Positions 33,161 to 39,187 of a stretch of DNA of 39,187 nt are shown here, piece after piece; positions within the stretch are counted from its first letter, which is position 1; each line of letters begins with the position of its first letter. Made by a program: the position numbers and the translations under genes. The stretch covers positions 1 to 39,187 of the forward strand of contig NZ_JADEXE010000028.1 of NCBI RefSeq assembly GCF_015207265.1, given 5' to 3'. Source of the stretch: Nodosilinea sp. LEGE 07298 (GTDB lineage: Bacteria > Cyanobacteriota > Cyanobacteriia > Phormidesmidales > Phormidesmidaceae). The notes beneath the pieces are model-generated. The model was not told where the DNA came from. It was given only the letters and a program-made list of their open reading frames with translations, and made no database searches.

Positions 33161-34015
33161 GTGAATCCATTGAGCGATACCGCCCTGCAACCCCGACTGT
33201 TGGCTCATTTGGAGCGGGTGGCGCGCGATCGCGACCCGTTTTTGGCCTCTGCCCACCACTTCTTTGTGCAGCAGTACATTCAGCAGGAGTTCGGGCGCTG
33301 GGGCAAGGTAACGAGCCACAGCTTTGACTTTCGGGGGCAGTCACATACCAACTGGATCTTAAACCTGCCCGGAAAGAACCCTCGCCGTCCGCCCCTGCTG
33401 ATTGGTGCCCACTATGACTCGGTGCCCGGTTCTCCTGGGGCTGACGACAACGCTACCGGCGTAGCGGTATTGCTGGAGCTAGCTCGCGCTTTTGCTCAGA
33501 AACCAGGCAAGTCGCCCCTGCGCCTGGTTGCCTTTGATCTTGAAGAATTGGGATTTGTGGGCAGCGGCCACTACGCCCAAGCCTTACACGAACAGGGCGA
33601 GCCCTTGGGACTGATGCTGTCGCTGGAAATGCTAGGTTATTGCTGCCACCAGCCCCACTCCCAGCAGTATCCAGCCGGGTTGGACCGTTTTTACCCCGAT
33701 CGCGGCAGCTATATTGCTCAGATTGGGCCATGGCAGAGCATTCCTACTATGGTGCGGCTGTGGCGCGGCTTTCGCGCGGCTGGGGTGCCTAGCCAGTGGC
33801 TGCCCGTGGTTAACCAGGGCCGCATTGTGCCAGATACGCGGCGCAGCGACCACGTACCCTTCTGGGATTTGGGCTACCCCGCGATTTTGATTACCGACAC
33901 CGCAGATCTGCGCAACCCCCACTACCACCAGCCCACTGATACCTTAAAAACCCTAGATTTAGCGTTTCTCACCCAGGTCTGTCAGGGGCTAATTTACGGC
34001 CTGCGCCGTCTGTAG
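33161..34015 (+). CDS. M28-family zinc aminopeptidase
   Basis: 284 residues from a GTG at 33161, immediately after the SDR stop. Metal and catalytic residues are in order: His84 (GAHYDSVPG), Asp95/Asp96 (GADDNATG), Glu128-Glu129 (FDLEELG), Glu156 (LEMLGY) and His231 (RRSDHVPF). The family removes N-terminal residues or acts as a glutaminyl cyclase-like enzyme; no signal peptide is apparent, so it is probably cytoplasmic. Its 3' end overlaps the facing M23 gene by 27 bp. Confidence 0.92.
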   Translation: MNPLSDTALQPRLLAHLERVARDRDPFLASAHHFFVQQYIQQEFGRWGKVTSHSFDFRGQSHTNWILNLPGKNPRRPPLLIGAHYDSVPGSPGADDNATGVAVLLELARAFAQKPGKSPLRLVAFDLEELGFVGSGHYAQALHEQGEPLGLMLSLEMLGYCCHQPHSQQYPAGLDRFYPDRGSYIAQIGPWQSIPTMVRLWRGFRAAGVPSQWLPVVNQGRIVPDTRRSDHVPFWDLGYPAILITDTADLRNPHYHQPTDTLKTLDLAFLTQVCQGLIYGLRRL

Positions 34016-34621
34016 CTGCTGATAGTCGAATCCGGCTTTGATTACCAAGGCCGGGTCGACCCACACCCCGTCGTACTTGAGGCCCCAGTGCAGGTGTGGC
34101 CCGGTGGTGCTGCCGGTCATGCCCACCCGACCAATGCGCTGCCCAGAGGTTACAATTTGCCCCTGGCGCAGCTCTGTGCCGCCATCGCGATCGACCAGGA
34201 CGCGCCCGCCTTCTTTTTCGATTACCATATGGCCCACCATGTGGCAGTAAATGTGGGTCCAATTGCCCGATTGAATAATCGCCGAGGTGCCGCAGGCGGT
34301 GTTGTCTGACACTTGAATGACCTTGCCCTCCCACCAGCTGCGAACGTAGCTGCCCATAGGGGCGGCCAGGTCTAGTCCGTAGTGAAAGCGGTGACCTCCC
34401 ATCGGGTGCTGCCGGTAGCCAAAGGGCGATGTATAGGCCGTAAATTTTTCGAGCGGAAACGAGGCCCCGGCCCAGGGGTTAGCAGGGGCAGCTTCTGCCG
34501 CCATAGGCTCTTCAGCAATGACCTGGGGGGTAGATTGACTTAGCTCTGCCATAATGCCGACGCTCACGCTCAACACAACAATCCAGCTCAGGGCTTGCAC
34601 CCCGCCTTGGTGACCATTCAT
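33989..34621 (-). CDS. M23-family (LytM-like) cell-wall peptidase
   Basis: 210 residues. An N-terminal membrane segment or signal anchor (LSWIVVLSVSVGIMAEL, about 11-27) and a short linker precede the catalytic domain. Zinc ligands His80 and Asp84 (HYGLD) and His178 in GPHLHWG (His176/His178), with HMVGH (His127, His131) between, all fit an active peptidase. It likely trims peptidoglycan cross-links in the periplasm, though some such proteins are regulators. The ATG at 34621 lies 34 bp from a paired LexA-like inverted repeat. Confidence 0.9.
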   Translation of the reverse strand: MNGHQGGVQALSWIVVLSVSVGIMAELSQSTPQVIAEEPMAAEAAPANPWAGASFPLEKFTAYTSPFGYRQHPMGGHRFHYGLDLAAPMGSYVRSWWEGKVIQVSDNTACGTSAIIQSGNWTHIYCHMVGHMVIEKEGGRVLVDRDGGTELRQGQIVTSGQRIGRVGMTGSTTGPHLHWGLKYDGVWVDPALVIKAGFDYQQLQTAQAVN

Positions 34622-34654
34622 AGCCGCAAAAAATAGGGAGCTGAAACCTGCAAT

Positions 34655-34691
34655 AGTACAATTGCATTATTAAAGATAGTGCAATTGTACT
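34655..34691. promoter_or_regulatory. Paired LexA-like boxes / 12-bp perfect inverted repeat upstream of the M23 gene
   Basis: AGTACAATTGCA (34655-34666) and TGCAATTGTACT (34680-34691) are exact inverted copies, spaced by 13 bp. Each arm extends to a near match of the cyanobacterial LexA box RGTACNNNDGTWCB: AGTGCAATTGTACT at 34678-34691 (one mismatch) and AGTACAATTGCATT at 34655-34668. The box centres are 23 bp apart, about two helical turns, and an AT-rich TTTAATAAT lies between on the minus strand. Confidence 0.6.
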
Positions 34692-34760
34692 GATTTGCCA
34701 AGCGGTTGTTGGCAAGTTGTCATCGGTCGGTAGGTATAGGGGCTGTGGGTATGGGTCGCC

Positions 34761-37733
34761 CTAGTCTGGGCTTGCTTCAAGGGTGGGCGGCTGCTTGGCA
34801 GGCGGCTCTAGCACCTCTACAGTGCCGGTTTCGCCATTGATTCGAACCCACTGACCGCTGCGCAAGCGCTGGGTGGCGTTGGTCACATCCATGACGGCTG
34901 GAATACCGTATTCTCTGGCAATGATGGCCCCATGGGAGAGGCGACCGCCGACTTCGGCAATCAGTCCCTGGGCACGAGCTAGTAGGGGTGCCCAGCCCGC
35001 GTCGGTATAGGGAACAACGAGTATAAACGGCCCCTCAGTTGCAACGGGCTCCAGGTGGGTCATCACCAGTACTGGGCCAGCCATGATGCCCGCGCTGGCC
35101 CCAATGCCCGAGAGCTTCTGCTGTACCGTCGCACTCGGCATGAAGGGTAGGTCGCGGCTGGGTGGTTCATTGCCAAACACTAGGTAGGGCACATTGGGTA
35201 GGTGTCTGTCTTGGTTATACCGAGCTTTGCGATCGCTAATGTTTCCCCGCACCATCGCCCAGTTAGGGGCGGCATTCCCCGTCACCAAGGCCTGAATTTC
35301 TTCTAGGGTGAGAAAGAAAATGTCGTCTCGTTCCTTCAGGTGGCGCTGTTCTTGCCACTGGTTGGCTAGGGCCAAAATGCTCCAGCGCAGCTCGGCCAGC
35401 AGGCGGTTGTAGAGGGTATTCACCTGCCCCTTGAGATCGAGCCGTTGCTGTACCAGGGCGGCTTTCCCGGTCGGGGTCACAGTTGTGGTTTTAGGCGGAG
35501 GCGGTTGTTTGACAAACTGGGCCAGCAGTTCGCGCACGGGGCCGGGGTTTTCTTGCCAGGTGGCGACAGCAATGTCGGTGCCAACGGGACTGAGGTAGCC
35601 GTACTGGCCTAGAAAGTGATCGATCTCCTTGAGCAGCGCTTCGCCGTCGGTGCTTTCGGCTAGAGCGGTCATCAGCGATGAGCTATCGGTAATGCGGTTT
35701 AGCTCGCCAGCAGAGAGCACCTGGCGAATGTCTTGGGCGATCGCCCGCAGGGCGTCTAGGGCCGCAATCTCAACATTTTGCATCGGGCTTACGTGTTCCT
35801 CTGGCACTTTTAGCAGAGCGCGACGCAGGGCAAAGCTCAGCGGGCCGAGAATGTTGTAGTAGGTGACTGGCTTCAGCAGATCGAGCACGGTTTCAATGCG
35901 GCTGAGCAATTCCGCTGGGGTCAAAGCGTCTCTGGAAGTAGTCTCAAGGGATGCCAGGGCGGGGCTAAAGCGATCGCGATTTGCCTGGGTAAACTCCTGC
36001 TCCAGCTTGAGTTCGCGGCCTACCAGCCGCAGCAAACCGGGCAGATTGCGCAGGGTAGACCCTATGGGAGGGCGGCTAAATTTTGCCCCTCGGGTCAAAA
36101 ACTCTAGGCTCTCAGGCGGCAGACCCATGCGCTGAAAAATATCCCCCAGCAGCGTGGCGTTAAAGTAGGCATGGGCATGGTGCAGGGTGGCGGTGGCTTC
36201 AAAGTCGAGGCCTTGGGCGCGATCGCCCAGCACCACCGTAAAAATCTCGCCCCACACGCCGCAGGTCAGGGGCCGATTAATCGACCAGGTGAGCGGTCGA
36301 ATGGTGCCGGGGATCACCTCGGCGGCAATTTTGCGCGTCCACAGGGGGTGCAGGGTGGTAATCGGGCGGCTCTGCAACAGCCACAGCGTCTCGCCGTCGT
36401 AGGTCCACTCGATGTCCTGGGGCACGCCCTGGTAGCGGCCCTCTAGGTGGCGGGCCAGGTAGGCCACCTGCTGCAACAGCCGCGACGGGGTTTGGCCCTC
36501 GCCCTCCACCGCTAGCGTCAGCGCATCGGAGATCTGCCAGTCGGCGGCGGCAATCTCTGCCAGGGGCGGCACATCGTCGGGCTGCACCAGTACTCGGTAC
36601 TGTTCGGGCGTCACCTGCCCTCCTACCACTTGGTTGGCCCCACCGGGCAGGGCTTCGATCACCACGGCATCACCGCAGCGGGCGATCGGGTCGCGGCTAA
36701 AGGCCACCCCCGAAAACAGCCCCTGAACCTGCTGTTGCACGATCACCGCTAGGCCCTGCTCGGGCAGCCCTCGGCTCTGCCGATACTCCCTGGCTCGGGG
36801 GGCGTTGTAGGACGAAAAGACCCGCACGATCGCCGCCGCCAGGCCCTCCTGGTCGGTAATATTCAAAAACGATTGGTAGATCCCAGCTGCCGAGGCGGTG
36901 CCCGTATCCTCATCCTGGGCGGAGGATCGTACCGCTAGGGGCTGTGTGGGAGAGGGTTCTGCGATTGCCAGCAGCGCCGTGGGGTCATCCCCAGCGGGCA
37001 GTACGTAGCCGCGCGGTACCGGGTAGCCCCAGGCCCGCAGCTGGCCCAGAGTGGCGGCTTTGTGGCCAAATTTAGCGGCATCGAGGGGTTGGTCGAGGGC
37101 AACCAGGCCGCGATCGCCGCGAAAAAACCGAAACATGGTGCGAGACTCCAATCGTCCTTCGTCGTCGGGCAAATCTAAATCGTCGGGCAGTTTTTGATAG
37201 ATCCAGGCAATCAGTACGCTGAGGCAGGTCATCGCCAACACCAGTGCCCCATCCTGATGCCGCAGAGCGGTGATCAGCGGTAGCAGCACCAGCGACAACA
37301 ATCTGCCTTGGCGACGCTCGCGAAAAATCGTAAACCCCAGCCCACTTAGAATAAGCGTCAGCAGTGCGGTGGGCCAGTCGTAGACCGCAATGCCCCATAC
37401 GACGTTGGTGGTGCCCGCCCCCTTTGCAAACCAGTAGCGTCCCATCACCAGCCCAATCAGGGCAATAATTTCCCACACCGGCTCGGTCGGAAAGTAGTAT
37501 CGGGCCAGCAGCACTACCCCAATGCCCTTAGCGGCCTCCAGCAGCACCGCCGCAATGCCCGACACTTTACCGCCGTGGTAAAACGCCGCCGACACGCCCA
37601 CATTGCCTGTGCCTACCTGCCGCAGCTGCTGCCCCGACAATAACCGGGTCGACCATCCCGTCAGGGGCAGCCCGCCCACCACCGGAGCCAGCACAAAAAT
37701 TAAAAAGGCACCCCAAACCTGGGTCAGGGTCAT
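34761..37733 (-). CDS. Fusion of PlsY-like membrane acyltransferase domain and rifampin-phosphotransferase/PEP-synthase-like enzyme
   Basis: 990 residues. Residues 1-180 contain about five membrane helices with PlsY-like loops (QVGTGNVGVSAAFYHGGK and FAKGAGTTNVVWG), the acyl-phosphate:glycerol-3-phosphate acyltransferase fold. Residues about 205-460 are a PPDK/PEP-synthase ATP-binding domain (KFGHKAATLGQLRAWGYPVP; AVRSSAQDEDTG). A helical middle follows (WTRKIAAEVIPGTIRPLTWS), and a C-terminal swivelling phosphohistidine domain has His934 in GGRLSHGAI. No PEP-binding TIM barrel is present, so the soluble part has the layout of rifampin phosphotransferase rather than PEP synthase. AAGGCG precedes the ATG. 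Function is open: phosphotransfer onto a membrane-lipid-linked or soluble substrate is a hypothesis. Confidence 0.8.
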   Translation of the reverse strand: MTLTQVWGAFLIFVLAPVVGGLPLTGWSTRLLSGQQLRQVGTGNVGVSAAFYHGGKVSGIAAVLLEAAKGIGVVLLARYYFPTEPVWEIIALIGLVMGRYWFAKGAGTTNVVWGIAVYDWPTALLTLILSGLGFTIFRERRQGRLLSLVLLPLITALRHQDGALVLAMTCLSVLIAWIYQKLPDDLDLPDDEGRLESRTMFRFFRGDRGLVALDQPLDAAKFGHKAATLGQLRAWGYPVPRGYVLPAGDDPTALLAIAEPSPTQPLAVRSSAQDEDTGTASAAGIYQSFLNITDQEGLAAAIVRVFSSYNAPRAREYRQSRGLPEQGLAVIVQQQVQGLFSGVAFSRDPIARCGDAVVIEALPGGANQVVGGQVTPEQYRVLVQPDDVPPLAEIAAADWQISDALTLAVEGEGQTPSRLLQQVAYLARHLEGRYQGVPQDIEWTYDGETLWLLQSRPITTLHPLWTRKIAAEVIPGTIRPLTWSINRPLTCGVWGEIFTVVLGDRAQGLDFEATATLHHAHAYFNATLLGDIFQRMGLPPESLEFLTRGAKFSRPPIGSTLRNLPGLLRLVGRELKLEQEFTQANRDRFSPALASLETTSRDALTPAELLSRIETVLDLLKPVTYYNILGPLSFALRRALLKVPEEHVSPMQNVEIAALDALRAIAQDIRQVLSAGELNRITDSSSLMTALAESTDGEALLKEIDHFLGQYGYLSPVGTDIAVATWQENPGPVRELLAQFVKQPPPPKTTTVTPTGKAALVQQRLDLKGQVNTLYNRLLAELRWSILALANQWQEQRHLKERDDIFFLTLEEIQALVTGNAAPNWAMVRGNISDRKARYNQDRHLPNVPYLVFGNEPPSRDLPFMPSATVQQKLSGIGASAGIMAGPVLVMTHLEPVATEGPFILVVPYTDAGWAPLLARAQGLIAEVGGRLSHGAIIAREYGIPAVMDVTNATQRLRSGQWVRINGETGTVEVLEPPAKQPPTLEASPD

Positions 37734-37818
37734 CGCGATCGCCTTAAACAGCTACACCATGACAATAGACCAACTTCTACAAGCTCATGTCTAGCCTTTG
37801 TGAGATTAATCGATGAGA

Positions 37819-38490
37819 TTAATCTTGGTAGGGTCTGACATCGTACTGTATGTAGGGTTGCTGCACCGGCGGCGGCAGCGGCTGACGTTCGTAGTAGTAG
37901 TAGGGGCTGGGGGGCATGCGCATGGGGTACGCCATCGGTGACGGCTGATGCGTGCGCCGCTGAATGTGCATCAACCATAGGGCAATAATGGCAAAGGCCG
38001 TGCCCCCACCCAGCACCAGCAGCATAAACAGGCCTAAAATGCCCCAGAGCAGCATAGTCTGGGTTTCATTGTTGCGCGGTATTGACTCAATCAGCCGCAC
38101 CTGCTGGGAAGTCATTTCTTCGACCGCCGTCTGGTAGGTGTCTAGCTGTTCAAGCACGGCATCGGTTTCGGCCTGCTGGCGCTCTAGCTGGGCCTTGAGG
38201 TCATCGGCTAAGTTCTTTTGGGCGCGCAGTTCGTCTTGCAAACTGCTGACTAAGTCTTGCTGCCGGGTCAGGTCGCGCTCAAAGCGGTCTTGCTGTAGCT
38301 CTTGGCCCACGGTAGGGGGCGGCGGTACCGGCACTGTTTGAATATTCAAGCTTTCGGCGCTGGGTGGCGGCGGCGGCAGCGATGGTGATCGGCCCGTGCC
38401 CGATCGCACCAGCAACGTCAAAATAACCAGTGCTCCCCCGGCAGCACAACAGGTGATTAAGATAGGCTTTTCCTTCGTCAATCCCTGCAA
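37819..38490 (-). CDS. Coiled-coil membrane protein with proline/tyrosine-rich tail, unknown function
   Basis: 223 residues. TM1 is about residues 10-28 (ILITCCAAGGALVILTLLV); then a proline-rich patch (SLPPPPPSAE) and a coiled coil (about 63-130; LTRQQDLVSSLQDELRAQ); TM2 is about 146-172 (LWGILGLFMLLVLGGGTAFA); the C-terminal tail is YYYYERQPLPPPVQQPY. I do not recognise a family. It is on the same strand as, and 85 bp upstream of, the PlsY fusion, so they may be co-transcribed. Confidence 0.65.
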   Translation of the reverse strand: MQGLTKEKPILITCCAAGGALVILTLLVRSGTGRSPSLPPPPPSAESLNIQTVPVPPPPTVGQELQQDRFERDLTRQQDLVSSLQDELRAQKNLADDLKAQLERQQAETDAVLEQLDTYQTAVEEMTSQQVRLIESIPRNNETQTMLLWGILGLFMLLVLGGGTAFAIIALWLMHIQRRTHQPSPMAYPMRMPPSPYYYYERQPLPPPVQQPYIQYDVRPYQD

Positions 38491-38854
38491 AATCTCATTC
38501 CCTAGTAGTGGTGGTGGGTGTCGTTAGTCAGATTTTCAGGAACTGTCGAGAGCGGGCTAAGAAAAGTGACTTGGCCATCAGGCCCAAAATGCCGCAGAGG
38601 CAGCCCCAGCATGAATGGAGTAGAGACAAGTTGGTCTTTTGGAGGGCTAAAACTCAAAACCAAGGGCCAGAATCTACAAGATGGTAAGAAAGAATTTGAT
38701 GAAAACCCTTGTTTCTCAAGCTTTATCACCAAATTATTATACATTGGCCAAGAATTGGCACAACAAATATATGTTAGTCCTTTAGTCAAGGGTGAGATAA
38801 GTTCATCAATCGGGAGCCCCCTTAGCCTAAATTAAGCCTTCAGCGGCAGCAAAA
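38491..38854. other. Gene-poor interval
   Basis: About 364 bp, more AT-rich than the flanks. Open frames on both strands start only from GTG or TTG, have no ribosome site and no recognisable protein character, so I do not annotate a gene. It probably carries the promoter of the coiled-coil membrane protein. Confidence 0.55.
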
Positions 38855-38911
38855 AACCGGGTTGCTCTAAGGTCAGCCGCCTAAACGGCACCTCCTCTGA
38901 GCAACCCGGTT
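38855..38911 (-). terminator. Strong Rho-independent terminator of the edge gene
   Basis: AACCGGGTTGCTC (38855-38867) pairs exactly with GAGCAACCCGGTT (38899-38911), and inside are AGGT/ACCT and GCCG/CGGC. On the minus strand the stem is followed directly by TTTTTTGC. It ends the minus-strand gene whose stop is at 38947. Confidence 0.9.
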
Positions 38912-38946
38912 AATGTGACGATAATGCCTTGATCCCCATCAAGGCG

Positions 38947-39187
38947 CTATTTGAACGAGCACTCAACCGTAATTTTTAGGTTGCTCTCTGCGGTGCCTTT
39001 AGTAACGTAAGGAACTCCTGCCTCTCCGCCGACCTTCAGGCCGAACTCCAGGGTGACTTTTTCGACATTGGCGGTGGCCATGTCTTTGAAGGCATTCATG
39101 GTGTAGCTGGTGTACGTGCGAATGGTGCCTTCGATGGCCTTAAAGCTCTGGGCAGCATGGATTTGTGCGGCCTGGTTGGCGCTGCTC
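38947..39187 (-). CDS. TRYCO1-like (trypsin-co-occurring domain 1, CU044_2847-type) protein, C-terminus only
   Basis: Partial: 79 codons are visible, the start lies beyond the right edge and the TAG is at 38947-38949. The end reads ANVEKVTLEFGLKVGGEAGV, then PYVTKGTAESNLKITVECSF, matching the strand pattern I recall for the CU044_2847 or trypsin-co-occurring domain 1 family (E-F-G-x-x-x-G-G-x-A-G-x-P). Upstream is a helix (AAQSFKAIEGTIRTYTSYTM). Such domains occur beside trypsin-like proteases and effector-associated domains in bacterial conflict systems. It has its own strong terminator. The partner gene, if any, would lie to the right. Confidence 0.75.
   Translation of the reverse strand, partial: SSANQAAQIHAAQSFKAIEGTIRTYTSYTMNAFKDMATANVEKVTLEFGLKVGGEAGVPYVTKGTAESNLKITVECSFK

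Noticed and set aside
38502-38835. Overlapping open frames on both strands in the gene-poor interval
   Set aside because: Both begin with GTG or TTG without a Shine-Dalgarno, have no domain or biased composition, and are likely random openness.
1-39187. CRISPR arrays, rRNA and tRNA genes, transposases, prophage genes
   Set aside because: No regularly spaced repeat-spacer units, no cloverleaf or rRNA sequence, and no transposase-like protein were found on reading both strands.

Overview
The window reads as chromosomal DNA of a filamentous or biofilm-forming cyanobacterium of the Leptolyngbya/Nodosilinea kind. The evidence is frequent GCGATCGC (HIP1) octamers, fairly GC-rich coding DNA, C6/G6 palindromic repeats of the type scattered through cyanobacterial genomes, and cyanobacteria-specific genes (hmpF, PATAN-domain pilG, a C-DES-type cystine lyase, a PlsY-like/phosphotransferase fusion). 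There are no rRNA or tRNA genes, CRISPR arrays, transposase genes or prophage.

Left part (1-8.8 kb). A signal-peptide TPR protein runs off the left edge and is joined by an ATGA stop/start overlap to an outer-membrane beta-barrel gene; the pair looks like a split BcsC-type export apparatus. A MITE-like palindromic repeat lies at the junction and appears to be translated in frame as the N-terminus of the TPR protein. Then follow a small lipoprotein, a pentapeptide-repeat protein, a disordered acidic protein, an ABM-fold monooxygenase overlapping a GNAT acetyltransferase, and glycolate-oxidase subunit GlcD.

Centre (9.1-25.3 kb). Two tandem GH13 alpha-glucosidase-like paralogues are followed, on the other strand, by a complete type IV pilus chemosensory cluster in transcription order pilG-pilH-pilI-pilJ-pilL (hmpA-E equivalents), with hmpF divergent across an 834-bp (900 bp with the preferred pilG start) spacer. 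PilJ has cytoplasmic TPRs, two membrane helices and no GAF photoreceptor. PilL and PilJ both carry long acidic linkers, and the PilL linker repeats a short F-x-D-L-E-x-L-L motif.

Right part (25.3-39.2 kb). Small conserved genes of unknown function, an S4 RNA-binding protein, a RecB/Cas4-like nuclease, C-DES, mnmG, an SDR, an M28 and an M23 peptidase, a 990-residue protein fusing a PlsY-like membrane domain to a rifampin-phosphotransferase-like enzyme, a coiled-coil membrane protein, and at the right edge the C-terminus of a trypsin-co-occurring-domain (TRYCO1-like) protein with a strong terminator. A pair of LexA-like boxes lies upstream of the M23 gene.

The most unusual items are the in-frame repeat at the start of the TPR gene, the PlsY-phosphotransferase fusion, the TRYCO1-like edge gene, the paired LexA-like operator and the PilL linker motif. 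All functions are assigned by reading motifs; no database search was run.
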